56,378 nucleotides of DNA from Fibrobacter sp. (GCA_016285835.1 JAEERM010000010.1:1-56378); one strand, 5' to 3'; shown: positions 16,459 through 25,871, numbered from the stretch's first letter. Notes: a model not told the origin generated them from the sequence alone. Made by a program: numbers and translations.

Positions 16459-17036
16459 TTACGACACTCCACCATAGCGATTACACGCTCAAAAACCGTG
16501 CATTCAACTGCCGCATGCGTAACCGCTATTACGAGGAGGTCTACTACGCGTTCCGTGCCCTTACCCCCGGCGGGGATCCGTCGGCCCCAGGCACATACTC
16601 CGGGTGGTTCCAGCACCTGACAAAAGAAATCAAACATTACGAGCGCCTGCTCATGACATGCCTCGAATACGCCCAGGCAGCGGTGTTCTACGGCAAGGCC
16701 GACAACGCGACGCTCTACTCCAAAGACAAACGCTGGGGTATTTTGCAAGAGGAGATCTTCCTGGTCCACTTCTTGCAGGAACTCCTCTCGACAACCCGCT
16801 ACATCATCTCGAGAATCGAGACCGACCGCATGTTGCAGCAGTGGAGCACCTCCATGCAAGACATGAAGGCAAAGCCCGTCGGCTCCGGGTTCGTCACGAG
16901 CATCCAGCAGAAATTGAACGCCATGAATGCCGCCACCCTCGACGAGTTCAAGGAACTGATGAAACATGTCATGGAACGATTCCAGATCGGGAACACCCTG
17001 TTCGGAACCGTGCAGGAATTGCAGAATTTCTATTAG
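16455..17036 (+). CDS. Unknown helical protein translationally coupled to RelA/SpoT
   Basis: This 193-residue protein begins in an ATGA overlap with the RelA/SpoT stop, so the two are translated together. It has no signal peptide or membrane segment and is rich in predicted helix (HLTKEIKHYERLLMTCLEYAQ, EEIFLVHFLQELLSTTRYII, LDEFKELMKHVMERFQIGN). No known catalytic motif is visible. I do not recognise the family; it may be specific to this group of bacteria. Coupling suggests a partner or regulator of the alarmone enzyme, but operon position alone is weak evidence. The gene is followed by a short-period tandem repeat. Confidence 0.75.
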   Translation: MITTLHHSDYTLKNRAFNCRMRNRYYEEVYYAFRALTPGGDPSAPGTYSGWFQHLTKEIKHYERLLMTCLEYAQAAVFYGKADNATLYSKDKRWGILQEEIFLVHFLQELLSTTRYIISRIETDRMLQQWSTSMQDMKAKPVGSGFVTSIQQKLNAMNAATLDEFKELMKHVMERFQIGNTLFGTVQELQNFY

Positions 17037-17120
17037 AGTTGTGAGTTATGAGTTATCAGTTATCAGTTATCAGTTATGAGTTATGAGTTATCAGTTATGA
17101 GTTGTGAGGTATGAGTAACT
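17037..17120 (+). repeat. Tandem gagttat/cagttat repeat before nuoA
   Basis: About eight to nine degenerate copies of a gagttat or cagttat heptamer with a 2-3 base spacer fill the gap before nuoA. Similar units occur at 35790-35905. The array leaves little room for a conventional nuo promoter immediately upstream, so the promoter may lie further back or within the array. Confidence 0.8.
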
Positions 17121-17124
17121 AGCC

Positions 17125-17505
17125 ATGTCTGAATATATCATCCTATCCATATTTCTCTTCCTAGGCGCGTTCATCGCGGCGGCGGCGACTGTTGTCGGCT
17201 TGCTGCTCGGCTACCGCACTAGGAACACGAAAAACAAGATGGCCCCCTACGAATGCGGCATGCAGACCATCGGCAACGCAAGAATCCAGTTCAAGGTGGG
17301 CTACTACCTGTTTGCATTGCTCTTCCTCGTGTTCGACATCGAAGCGCTGTTCCTGTTCCCCGTTCTCGCGAACTTCAGGGAAATCATGTCGGGCAACACC
17401 CCGCTTTCGCCCGTAATCGTCATCGTCGATCTCGCTATTTTCATCGCAATCCTGGTCTCAGGCCTCGCCTACGCTTGGAAAAAAGGAATTCTCAAATGGG
17501 AATAA
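17125..17505 (+). CDS. nuoA: NADH-quinone oxidoreductase subunit A
   Basis: This 126-residue, three-helix membrane subunit belongs to the quinone-site region of complex I. Helices are near residues 7-30, 65-85 and 97-117. The conserved YECGM (MAPYECGMQ) and the FDIEALFLFP stretch in the second helix are diagnostic. It is the first gene of a ten-gene operon. Its last 10 bases overlap the NuoB-NuoC start, implying translational coupling. Confidence 0.95.
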   Translation: MSEYIILSIFLFLGAFIAAAATVVGLLLGYRTRNTKNKMAPYECGMQTIGNARIQFKVGYYLFALLFLVFDIEALFLFPVLANFREIMSGNTPLSPVIVIVDLAIFIAILVSGLAYAWKKGILKWE

Positions 17506-18755
17506 TCAACTACGCCCCGAAAATCCTGGACCCGATTCCCGGCGGCAAGTACGTAGTCAACCTTGTCGACTACGTGGTGAACTGGGCCCGAGCCAATTCC
17601 ATCTGGCCCCTCACCTACGGCACCAGCTGCTGCGCTATCGAGATGATGAGCAGTTCCATGGCTCGCTACGACATTGCCCGTTTCGGTTCCGAAGTGTTCC
17701 GCGCCTCTCCCCGCCAGGCCGACCTTTTCATTTTGGCAGGTACAATCACTCGCCGCATGGCTCCCGCCATCCAGATGCTCTGGGAACAGATTCCCGGCCC
17801 CAAGTACGCCATTGCCATGGGCGCATGCACTATCAGCGGTGGCCCGTTCATCTACGACAACTACGCTGTTGTCCGTGGCGCACAGAACCTCATCCCGGTC
17901 GATGTGTTCGTCCCCGGTTGCCCGCCGCGCCCCGAAGCGCTGTTCCATGGGCTTCTCACGTTGCGCGAAAAGATTTTGAAGGAAACCTGCCGCCATCCGT
18001 GGCATGTGGGACGCCCGAAGGACGTGTCCACCATGGACCGCTACCGCGAAGCCGCCAAGACCTGGGCCGCTCTCGAAGAGATGAAGGACGAGGAAATGGC
18101 CGAGGCCCGCGCCAAGTTCAAGGAAGAGCACCCCGACTACAAGAGTTCCTTCAAGCCCATCCGCATCAAGAAGGAAGAACTCCCCGAAGTGCCGCGCACG
18201 CCCACGCACAAGGGCGGGCTGACCCAGTCCGAACTTTTTGCCAAGCTCCATGCGAAATTCCCGAAAGTTTCTGTACACACGCATAGCGACTCCCCGATTG
18301 AAGAAGTCGTGGCGCAGATTCCTGCCGACCACCCGCTCGAAGTCATTGTAGATTTCGAAGACTACTTGCCGATGGTCGAATTCCTGAAGAACGACCCCGA
18401 GTTCAAGATGGATTTCTTGATTGACGAAACGGCCATCGACTACGACGACCACTTTGATTTAGTCACGATGCTCAGGAGCATGGAAATCGGGCACAAGTTG
18501 TTCCTGTGCGTCCAGCTCAAGAAGGACTTCGCCATTGCCGAAGAAGCCCGTCCCACGTCGCTGCTCGCAAGCGTCCCCACTATCAGCAACCTTTATCCGG
18601 GAGCCGAGGTCAAGGAGCGCGAGATTTACGACATGTTCGGCATCAACTTCGAAGGCCACCCCGACCAGCGCCGCATCTTCCTGGACAAGGACTTCGTTGG
18701 CTACCCGCTGCGCAAGGACTTTACCCACCCGCAGATGATAAGGAGGCCCGTATGA
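17496..18755 (+). CDS. nuoBC: NADH-quinone oxidoreductase, NuoB-NuoC fusion
   Basis: This 419-residue protein joins two usually separate subunits. Residues 1-about 175 are NuoB, which holds cluster N2: SCCAIEMMSS gives the paired cysteines, and GACTISGG and PGCPPRPEAL give the other two. Residues about 240-419 are NuoC, ending in EREIYDMFGINFEGHPDQRRI. A charged linker (about 175-240, rich in Lys and Glu) connects them without a stop or frameshift. The ATG at 17496 is chosen because MGIINYAPK begins a normal NuoB and overlaps nuoA; the open frame reaches further upstream only inside nuoA. It overlaps nuoD by four bases. NuoC-NuoD fusions are well known; this B-C junction is less usual. Confidence 0.93.
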   Translation: MGIINYAPKILDPIPGGKYVVNLVDYVVNWARANSIWPLTYGTSCCAIEMMSSSMARYDIARFGSEVFRASPRQADLFILAGTITRRMAPAIQMLWEQIPGPKYAIAMGACTISGGPFIYDNYAVVRGAQNLIPVDVFVPGCPPRPEALFHGLLTLREKILKETCRHPWHVGRPKDVSTMDRYREAAKTWAALEEMKDEEMAEARAKFKEEHPDYKSSFKPIRIKKEELPEVPRTPTHKGGLTQSELFAKLHAKFPKVSVHTHSDSPIEEVVAQIPADHPLEVIVDFEDYLPMVEFLKNDPEFKMDFLIDETAIDYDDHFDLVTMLRSMEIGHKLFLCVQLKKDFAIAEEARPTSLLASVPTISNLYPGAEVKEREIYDMFGINFEGHPDQRRIFLDKDFVGYPLRKDFTHPQMIRRPV

Positions 18756-19891
18756 GTGCAACACTCCCTCCGGGATTCCGCATCCAGCGCGAAACCAATA
18801 CCGAAGAATTTTTCATCAACATGGGCCCGCAGCACCCGAGTACCCACGGGGCACTCCGCCTGGCGCTGCGCATGGACGGCGAAACCATCGTGGAGCTTGT
18901 GCCACATTTCGGCTACATCCACCGCGGCATGGAGAAGCAAGCCGAATCCATGAGCTACCTGCAGTACATCGCAATGTCCGACAGGCAGGACTACCTCACA
19001 GCCATACAAAATAACTTGGGCGTCGTCATTGCTCTCGAAAAGGGCATGAACGTGGGAGTCCCCGAGAAGGGCGAATACATCCGCGTGATGCTCCAGGAAC
19101 TGGGCCGCATTGCATCGCACCTCGTGTTCTACGGCTGCTTCGGCGGCGACCTTGGCGGGCAAACCTGCCTACTGTTCGGTTTCAAGGAACGCGAGATGAT
19201 TCACGACATTCTCGAAGAAGTCACAGGCTCGCGCCTCACCACAAACTTCTTCAGGCCGGGCGGAAGCCGCTATGACGTGCCCGACACGTTCTTGCCGCGC
19301 GTCAAGGCATTCCTCGACCACCTCGAAGGAGCGATGCGCGACTACGAACGATTCCTCTCCAAGAATATCATCGTGCTGGAACGCAGTGTCGGCATTGGAA
19401 TCCTGAGCAAAGAAGACGCCATCGCCTATGGTTGCTCCGGCCCCGTGCTCCGCGCCAGTGGCGTCGAGTTCGACGTGCGCCGCGCGAACCCCTACAGCAT
19501 TTACGACCAGCTCGACTTCGACATTCCGGTGTTCCACAACGGAGACTGCTACGACCGCTACAAAATCCGCATCGCCGAAATCCACGAGTCCATGAAAATC
19601 CTGAGGCAATGTATCGACAAGTTCCCGAAGGAAGGCGCGTGGCGCAGCAAGGAAAAGCCGGTCCGCCTCCCCGTCGGCCGCTACTATAGCGAAATCGAGA
19701 CGGCGAAGGGACTTTACGCCACCTACGTCGTGGCAGCGACCACCGGCGAGAAGCCTTACCGCATCCATACCCGCGGTCCGAGTTTCCCGCACATTGCAGC
19801 CCTCAACAAGATGGTCCAGGGTCACAAGATATCCGACCTCGTGACCATCATGGCAACCCTAGACCCCGTGATTCCCGAAATTGACAGGTAA
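18752..19891 (+). CDS. nuoD: NADH-quinone oxidoreductase subunit D
   Basis: This 379-residue, 49-kDa-type subunit forms much of the quinone pocket next to cluster N2. Diagnostic motifs are GPQHPSTHG (residues about 27-35), HRGMEK, and the C-terminal DPVIPEIDR. The ATG at 18752 is supported by a strong ribosome binding site AAGGAGG at 18740-18746 and by the ATGA overlap with the NuoB-NuoC stop. Length and motif order are normal. Confidence 0.95.
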   Translation: MSATLPPGFRIQRETNTEEFFINMGPQHPSTHGALRLALRMDGETIVELVPHFGYIHRGMEKQAESMSYLQYIAMSDRQDYLTAIQNNLGVVIALEKGMNVGVPEKGEYIRVMLQELGRIASHLVFYGCFGGDLGGQTCLLFGFKEREMIHDILEEVTGSRLTTNFFRPGGSRYDVPDTFLPRVKAFLDHLEGAMRDYERFLSKNIIVLERSVGIGILSKEDAIAYGCSGPVLRASGVEFDVRRANPYSIYDQLDFDIPVFHNGDCYDRYKIRIAEIHESMKILRQCIDKFPKEGAWRSKEKPVRLPVGRYYSEIETAKGLYATYVVAATTGEKPYRIHTRGPSFPHIAALNKMVQGHKISDLVTIMATLDPVIPEIDR

Positions 19892-19894
19892 CAT

Positions 19895-21016
19895 ATGTAC
19901 GTTCCCTCCGTTACACATCCTATAGGCGATTTCGTCCGCGAGTGGGTCCCGAAACTTTCGGCCTACCTGCCGGAACAGCTCCAGTCGCAAACGCTCGACA
20001 GCATCGTCGCCTTCCTCGTCAATGCCGTCATCTGCATTATCGCGGTCTGCGCCGTGAACATCGGTTCTGCGCCCATCCTCATTTACATGGAACGCAAGGT
20101 CTGCGCCCACGTGCAATGCCGTCTCGGCCCGATGCGCCTCGGCTGGCACGGTACTCTCCAGACCATTGCCGACGTCATCAAGATGCTCTTCAAGGAAGTC
20201 TACGCCCCGAGCGGTGCGGACAAACTCATGTTCTACCTTGCCCCGCTCATCGTGCTCATCGCCCCCTTCATGGTGGCGGCCCTCATCCCCTTCGACAAGA
20301 ACCTCGTGGTCTCGGACGTGTCCATGGGCATTCCGCTCATTATCGCCGTGAACGGTTTCGGCGTGCTGGGCATCTTGCTCGGCGGCTGGAGCAGCAACAA
20401 CAAGTACTCGCTCCTGGGTGCGCTCCGTAGCGGCGCCCAGATGATCAGCTACGAAATTTCGTTCGCGATGATTCTCCTGTTTGTCGTGATGATTTCGGGC
20501 TCCACGAACCTGATGACTATCACGCAGAGCCAGGCAGGCACCATCGCCGACTGGTTCATCTTCAAGATTCCAGTCCTCGGGTTCATCGGATTCATCCTGT
20601 TCTTCATTTCCTCTACCGCCGAAATGAACCGCGCCCCCTTCGACATCGCCGAAGCCGAGCAGGAACTCACCGGCGGCTACCACACGGAATACAACGGCAC
20701 GCCGTTCGCCATGTTCTACCTCGCCGAATACATCGCCCTTGTGACGAACTCGGCACTCGCGACGACATGCTTCCTCGGCGGTTTCCATGCGCCCTGCATC
20801 GGAGTCGCCGCTGTGGACAACTACCTCACCATGGTTCCCGGAGTCGTCTGGTTCTTTGCCAAGGTGTTCTTCATGATCTGGTGCTACATGATGGTCCGCT
20901 GGACGTTCGTGCGCCCGCGCGTCGACCAGCTCATGGATTTCGAATGGAAGTTTCTGCTGCCAGTAAACTTGTTGCTCCTGGGTGCAGGCGCAGCGTATAT
21001 AGTAATTAGTGGTTAG
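19895..21016 (+). CDS. nuoH: NADH-quinone oxidoreductase subunit H
   Basis: This 373-residue subunit has about eight or nine membrane helices and links the quinone site to the proton-pumping arm. Conserved pieces are YMERKVCAHVQCRLGPMRLG, GALRSGAQMISYEI and STAEMNRAPFDIAEAEQEL, which line the quinone entry path. The start is three bases after the nuoD stop. The N-terminus carries about 35 extra residues before the first helix compared with my picture of typical members; all are in frame with no better start. Confidence 0.95.
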   Translation: MYVPSVTHPIGDFVREWVPKLSAYLPEQLQSQTLDSIVAFLVNAVICIIAVCAVNIGSAPILIYMERKVCAHVQCRLGPMRLGWHGTLQTIADVIKMLFKEVYAPSGADKLMFYLAPLIVLIAPFMVAALIPFDKNLVVSDVSMGIPLIIAVNGFGVLGILLGGWSSNNKYSLLGALRSGAQMISYEISFAMILLFVVMISGSTNLMTITQSQAGTIADWFIFKIPVLGFIGFILFFISSTAEMNRAPFDIAEAEQELTGGYHTEYNGTPFAMFYLAEYIALVTNSALATTCFLGGFHAPCIGVAAVDNYLTMVPGVVWFFAKVFFMIWCYMMVRWTFVRPRVDQLMDFEWKFLLPVNLLLLGAGAAYIVISG

Positions 21017-21039
21017 TAGGAAGTAGACAGTAGGAAATT
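21017..21039 (+). repeat. Short repeat element between nuoH and nuoI
   Basis: The gap reads as a taggaagtagacagtagga-type stretch. Its reverse complement (tcctactgtctac) occurs in the repeat-rich gap near 32308. It provides the only break in the otherwise overlapping nuo operon, and its purine-rich end may act as ribosome binding site for nuoI. Confidence 0.5.
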
Positions 21040-21513
21040 ATGCAAGAGAATATTACGTTAGTTCAATATTTCAAGCGCTACTTGAAGCGCTGCATTACGG
21101 GCCCCTGGAGCCTGATTTGCGGCCTTTCTGTATCGCTCAAGTATTTCCTCAGTCCGTGGAAAATTGTCACCGAGCAGTACCCCGAAAACAAGAAGACGCT
21201 TCGGATGCACGAGCGTTACCGCGGTAGGCTCGAGATGGTCGAGGACGAAGAGGGTAACAACCACTGTACGGCCTGCGGCATGTGCGAGCGCGCCTGCCCC
21301 AACGCAAGCATCAACGTGCTCCCGACAAAGAACATTGCAGGCAAGAAGGTGCTGGGCCGTTACGTTTACCACTTTGCAAGCTGCACCCAGTGCGGCCTTT
21401 GCGTCGAAGCGTGCCCGTTTGGCGCCATTGTCATGAGCCCGGCCTTCGAGGTCGCGACAACCGAGCCGTCCTCGCTCGAAATGATTTTGAACAAGAAGGA
21501 GGGTCAAGGCTAA
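21040..21513 (+). CDS. nuoI: NADH-quinone oxidoreductase subunit I
   Basis: This 157-residue iron-sulfur subunit carries clusters N6a and N6b. Two ferredoxin motifs are present: CTACGMCERACP (about residues 77-88) and CTQCGLCVEACP (about 117-128). The N-terminal 45 residues are amphipathic and membrane-facing, as usual. The stop TAA shares its last base with the nuoJ start. No NuoG-type subunit is nearby to hand electrons to it. Confidence 0.94.
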   Translation: MQENITLVQYFKRYLKRCITGPWSLICGLSVSLKYFLSPWKIVTEQYPENKKTLRMHERYRGRLEMVEDEEGNNHCTACGMCERACPNASINVLPTKNIAGKKVLGRYVYHFASCTQCGLCVEACPFGAIVMSPAFEVATTEPSSLEMILNKKEGQG

Positions 21514-22085
21514 TGTTCCCGAACCTCGCAATTCCCGATTTTCCGCTGACATTCCCGTTGGGTGGCACGGATATCGCCTTTTACGTCGTAGCGTTCATCA
21601 TCCTCGTAACGGCAGTCATGACCGTCGCCGTGAAGAATATCTTGCAGAGCGCCGTGTTCCTGATTTTCTCCTTCGTGACAACCGCCATTCTCTACCTGTT
21701 GCTCCACGCCGAATTCATCGCGCTCGCCCAGGTGATGGTCTACGTCGGTGGTGTCGTCATCTTCGTCGTCTTCACGATTCTCTTGACAAGCCACCTCGGC
21801 GAGGACGCTTTCACGACAAAGATCCCGCGCATATTCACGGCTTTCGCCATATCGATCGGGTTCGTGCTCGTCATGGTCAAGTGCATCCTGCCCGTCCACG
21901 AACTGACAGAAAGCGCCGTGGCCTCGCCGGACAATTACGCCTCGCTGGAGCAATTTGCACTCCGCCTCCTCGGCTACGGTGCAGACGGATTCGTGATACC
22001 CTTCGAAATTGTAAGTATCCTTCTCCTGATGACGCTCATCTGCGCAATTACCGTTGCGCGTAGGAGCAAGGAGGAAAAAGAATGA
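21513..22085 (+). CDS. nuoJ: NADH-quinone oxidoreductase subunit J
   Basis: This 190-residue membrane subunit has about five helices. The segment NILQSAVFLIFSFVTTAILY followed by HAEFIALAQVMVYVGGVVI is characteristic and contains the conserved helix-3 region. The ATG at 21513 overlaps the nuoI stop by one base and follows an aaggagg ribosome binding site; the longer upstream frame is a shadow of nuoI. Confidence 0.93.
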   Translation: MFPNLAIPDFPLTFPLGGTDIAFYVVAFIILVTAVMTVAVKNILQSAVFLIFSFVTTAILYLLLHAEFIALAQVMVYVGGVVIFVVFTILLTSHLGEDAFTTKIPRIFTAFAISIGFVLVMVKCILPVHELTESAVASPDNYASLEQFALRLLGYGADGFVIPFEIVSILLLMTLICAITVARRSKEEKE

Positions 22086-22387
22086 CTTTGATGAACTGCC
22101 TAATTCTCGCGTTCCTCCTCTTTGGAATCGGTGTATGGGGCCTCATGCGCAGGCGTCACCTCATCGGCATGCTCATTTCCATCGAGCTCATGCTGAACGC
22201 AGCGAACATCAACTTTATCTCCTTCGCCTACTTCAGCGCAAAGGATTCCACAGCGGGCGCACTTTTCAGCATTTTCGTCATCGCGGTTACGGCCTGCGAA
22301 ATGGCAATCGCCCTTGCCATTATCGTCAACATGTACCGTCGCCACCACAGCCTTGACGCCGACCAGTTGAGGGATTTGCATGATTAA
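22082..22387 (+). CDS. nuoK: NADH-quinone oxidoreductase subunit K
   Basis: This 101-residue subunit has three membrane helices. The motifs IGMLISIELMLNAANINF and AVTACEMAIALAI hold the two conserved buried glutamates of the proton path. It overlaps nuoJ by four bases and nuoL by eight, so it is tightly coupled. Confidence 0.95.
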   Translation: MTLMNCLILAFLLFGIGVWGLMRRRHLIGMLISIELMLNAANINFISFAYFSAKDSTAGALFSIFVIAVTACEMAIALAIIVNMYRRHHSLDADQLRDLHD

Positions 22388-24332
22388 CGGAATTACCCTC
22401 AGCTACTTTATCTTCCTCCTGCCGCTGCTCGTCTTCGTGATCAACGGCCTGTTCGTCGGGAACCGCTCGGCGAAGGGTGCCGCCGCGATTGCGGTCATCG
22501 GGAACGGAATCGCGGCGGCCTGCGCCATCCTCGTTGCCGTCGACTACTTCACGTCAGGGATGGCGCCAGGGAAGGTGATTCCTTACGAATTCACCTTCCT
22601 GCCCTTCGCCGGTTTCAACGCGAACATCGGCCTACTTACCGACCCGCTTTCCATGATGATGATGGTCGTCGTCACCTTCATCAGTTTCATGGTGAACATC
22701 TACAGCATTGGCTACATGCGCAAGGACCCCTCGGCTGGGCGCTTTTTCAGCCTCCTTTCGCTGTTCAGTTTCTCCATGCTCGGCCTCGTCGCTGCAACAA
22801 ACCTCTTCCAGATGTTCATCTTCTGGGAACTGGTGGGTGTTTCCAGCTACCTGCTCATCGGCTTCTGGTACCACAAACCCTCGGCGGTCAGCGCATCCAA
22901 GCAGGCGTTCATTCTCACCCGCTTCGCCGATAGCTTCTTCCTGTGCGGTATCGTGCTCGTTAGTTACATCGTAGGCTCGTTTGACTTCTCCGTCATCAAC
23001 GACTTGAGCTTGCACGAATTCTACCACACGACCATCAACCTCGGCATCACGACCATTTCGCAGGCCGACGCGCTTATTCTCGGCGCAGTGCTCATCTTTA
23101 TCGGCGGTTGGGGTAAATCCGCCATGTTCCCGATGCATATCTGGCTTCCGAACGCCATGGAAGGCCCGACACCGGTATCTTCCATCATCCACAGCGCGAC
23201 CATGGTCGTGGCCGGTGTCTACCTCGTTGCACGTCTCTTCCCCTTCTTTGCTATCTGCAAGGGGACCCTCAACATCATCATGGTTGTGGGCGCATTCACC
23301 ATGGTATTTGCCGCCGTCATTGCCTGTACACAGAAAGATATAAAGCGCATCCTCGCCTACTCCACGCTCTCGCAGCTAGGCTACATGATGTTTGCGCTCG
23401 GCGTCTGTAGCATGGGCGACGTCATTGTCGCCACCGGCTGGACGGCATCCACGTTCCACATCTTTACGCACGCATTCTTCAAGTGCAGCCTGTTCCTCAT
23501 CGCAGGTTCTGTCATCCACGTGGTCCACACCAACGACCTCGACAAGATGGGCGGACTCTGGAGCAAGATGCCCTTCACCTACTGGTGCTGCTTTATCTGC
23601 GTGCTCGCGATTTCGGGCATTCCGCCGTTCTCCGGTTTCTTCTCGAAAGACGAAATCATCCTCGCCGCATTCCAGGGGCATCACTACGTCGTCTTTGGGC
23701 TTGCCCTCCTCACGAGCGGCCTGACCACGTTCTACATGTTCCGCATGTTCTTCCTCGCTTTCCACGGGGATGCCCGCAGCGATCTCGTGCGCGGCCACCG
23801 CATCAAGGAAGACTTCGCCATGACGCTCCCCATCGTCGTGCTCGCCATCCCGAGTTTCTTGGGCGGATACATCGCCAAGGGCTTCTTCGAACACTACTTC
23901 AAGCCGGGGTCACTGCACGTTCCGCAGCTGGTCCAGCTCGAAGAACTCCCCTGGCTTCCCTACATTGCCGTCGCCGTGGCCCTCGTGGCCCTGTTTATCG
24001 CGTGGGTATGCTATTGCAGCCCCAAGGCCAAGATAAGCAAGGCACTCGACGAGACAAACAGGCCCCGCATCTACAGAATCGTCTACCACAAGTTCTACTT
24101 CGACGAGATGTACTACGCCGTGGTGCGTCAATTCATCTTTGGCGGCATCGCCCGCGTATCGAGATTCATCCAGGACTACATCATCGAAGGCATCCTCGCC
24201 TTCGTGGTATGGTTCATTCACAAGCTCGGAGACCTGGTACGCTTCGCGCAGGCGGGCTACATGCCCTTCTATCTCGGAACCCTCATCGTCGGCGTCATTT
24301 TCTGGCGAATCTTTGGACAACTTCCGCTGTAG
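22380..24332 (+). CDS. nuoL: NADH-quinone oxidoreductase subunit L
   Basis: This 650-residue antiporter-like subunit lies at the far end of the membrane arm. Typical motifs are FWELVGVSSYLLIGFWYHK, GWGKSAMFPMHIWLPNAMEG, PTPVSSIIHSATMVVAGVYL and FTHAFFKCSLFLIAGSVIH, which contain the conserved Glu, Lys and His of the proton channel. The C-terminal extension (from about residue 545) forms the lateral helix and the last membrane segment. Six bases separate it from nuoM. Confidence 0.95.
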   Translation: MINGITLSYFIFLLPLLVFVINGLFVGNRSAKGAAAIAVIGNGIAAACAILVAVDYFTSGMAPGKVIPYEFTFLPFAGFNANIGLLTDPLSMMMMVVVTFISFMVNIYSIGYMRKDPSAGRFFSLLSLFSFSMLGLVAATNLFQMFIFWELVGVSSYLLIGFWYHKPSAVSASKQAFILTRFADSFFLCGIVLVSYIVGSFDFSVINDLSLHEFYHTTINLGITTISQADALILGAVLIFIGGWGKSAMFPMHIWLPNAMEGPTPVSSIIHSATMVVAGVYLVARLFPFFAICKGTLNIIMVVGAFTMVFAAVIACTQKDIKRILAYSTLSQLGYMMFALGVCSMGDVIVATGWTASTFHIFTHAFFKCSLFLIAGSVIHVVHTNDLDKMGGLWSKMPFTYWCCFICVLAISGIPPFSGFFSKDEIILAAFQGHHYVVFGLALLTSGLTTFYMFRMFFLAFHGDARSDLVRGHRIKEDFAMTLPIVVLAIPSFLGGYIAKGFFEHYFKPGSLHVPQLVQLEELPWLPYIAVAVALVALFIAWVCYCSPKAKISKALDETNRPRIYRIVYHKFYFDEMYYAVVRQFIFGGIARVSRFIQDYIIEGILAFVVWFIHKLGDLVRFAQAGYMPFYLGTLIVGVIFWRIFGQLPL

Positions 24333-24338
24333 GTTTTT

Positions 24339-25868
24339 ATGGATACGCTACTTTTTAACGTTATTTGGGCAATTCCACTCCTCGCAGTGTTCATCAGCGT
24401 GCCCATTCCCAGCACAAAGATAAAGCTGATCAAGATTCTGCATACGGTTTCCGGCACCATCGTAATGGGAATAATCGGTTACCTGACCTACCGGGTCTAC
24501 ACCATGGGCGCAGAGCCAGCCGACCCCAAGGCATTCCCGCTCCTGTTGCGTTTCTTTACCGACATTCCTTGGCTCAGTAGCATCAACGCGCATTACACCG
24601 TGGGAGCCGACGGTCTGAACATCCTGCTGCTTTTCCTCACCTCGGCTATCGTCTGGACGGGGATGCTGGTCAGCTGGAACATCAAGGGCAACCAGAAAAT
24701 CTTCTTCGCCCTCATCCAGATCCTCGCGACAAGCGTCTACGGCGTGTTCATGAGCATGGACCTCGTCCTGTTCTTTGCCTTCTACGAAATGGAAGCGCTC
24801 TGCATGTACCTGATGATTGCCGGTTACGGTTCCGGGAAAAAGGACTATGGCGGTAAAAAGCTCACGTTGACGCTCGCCTTCGGCTCCTCGATGATTCTTG
24901 CGACATTGTTCGGGATTTATTTCCAGTCCGGCCTCGACACCTGGAGCATCATGGCACTTTCCAGGGTTTCGCTCCCGATGGATTTCCAGATGTGGGCATT
25001 CCCCCTCATGTTCATGGGATTCGCCGTTTCGACTTCTCTGTTCCCGTTCCATTTCTGGAGCCCCGACGGCCATTCCGCGGCCCCGACAGCCGTCTCCATG
25101 CTCGCCGCCGGCGTGATGATGAAGATGGGTGCCTACGGATGCCTGCGCGTCGCCATGTTCCTCATGCCCGAAGCAGCCAAGTTCTGGCTCCCCTACGTCG
25201 TTGCGCTCCTGATTTTCAACGTGGTCCTTGGCCCCTTCATCGCCATCCGCCACAAGGATCTCAAGTACATCACCGCATACAGTTCCATCAGCCACCTCGG
25301 CCTCATATTCCTCGGTCTCGCGGCACTTACACCCGTGGGCCTGCGCGGTGCCAGCCTCCAGATGATCTCGCACGGGTTCCTCACCGGGCTCTTCTTCGCG
25401 ACCATCGGCATGATTTACGAACGCACGCACACCCGCGACATCACCCAGATGGGCGGTATCATGCGCAAGCTCCCGTTCCTCGGCGTGGGATTTGTCATCG
25501 CTGGTTTCGCAGGCCTCGGCCTTCCGGGATTCAGCGGGTTCATCGCCGAAAGCAACATCTTCATCGGTGCGTTCCAGCAGGATTCCACCATCACGCGCTT
25601 CGTGACCGTACTTGCCATCCTGAGCATCACCACGACAGCCGTCTATATCTTGCAGACGGCGAACCGCATGTTGCACGGCAACATGCCCTCAAAATACGAA
25701 TCGCTCACCGATGCGGATATCCGTGAAAAAATCGTCATCGCATTCCTGGTACTCTGCCTGCTCTTCATCGGTGTTTGCCCCGGTTGGATAGCCGACATGC
25801 TTGACACAAGCATCGCTCCGATATTCAATAGAATTGCCGCAGCGACGGCCACCGTGGTTGGAGGTTAA
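24339..25868 (+). CDS. nuoM: NADH-quinone oxidoreductase subunit M
   Basis: This 509-residue antiporter-like subunit has about 14 helices. FYEMEALCMYLMI holds the conserved helix-5 Glu; PFHFWSPDGHSAAPTAVSML and TAYSSISHLGLIFLGL hold the Lys/His proton-path region. GGIMRKLPFLGVGFVIAGFA is typical of the C-terminal half. Placement between nuoL and nuoN is canonical, with gaps of six and three bases. Confidence 0.95.
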   Translation: MDTLLFNVIWAIPLLAVFISVPIPSTKIKLIKILHTVSGTIVMGIIGYLTYRVYTMGAEPADPKAFPLLLRFFTDIPWLSSINAHYTVGADGLNILLLFLTSAIVWTGMLVSWNIKGNQKIFFALIQILATSVYGVFMSMDLVLFFAFYEMEALCMYLMIAGYGSGKKDYGGKKLTLTLAFGSSMILATLFGIYFQSGLDTWSIMALSRVSLPMDFQMWAFPLMFMGFAVSTSLFPFHFWSPDGHSAAPTAVSMLAAGVMMKMGAYGCLRVAMFLMPEAAKFWLPYVVALLIFNVVLGPFIAIRHKDLKYITAYSSISHLGLIFLGLAALTPVGLRGASLQMISHGFLTGLFFATIGMIYERTHTRDITQMGGIMRKLPFLGVGFVIAGFAGLGLPGFSGFIAESNIFIGAFQQDSTITRFVTVLAILSITTTAVYILQTANRMLHGNMPSKYESLTDADIREKIVIAFLVLCLLFIGVCPGWIADMLDTSIAPIFNRIAAATATVVGG

Positions 25869-25871
25869 AAA

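Noticed and set aside
17037..17120. Possible CRISPR array
   Set aside because: Units are 7-10 bases and degenerate, with no 25-40 base repeats or unique spacers and no cas genes.
17253..17495. 81-codon upstream extension of the NuoB-NuoC fusion
   Set aside because: It overlaps nuoA out of frame, and NuoB begins normally at 17496.
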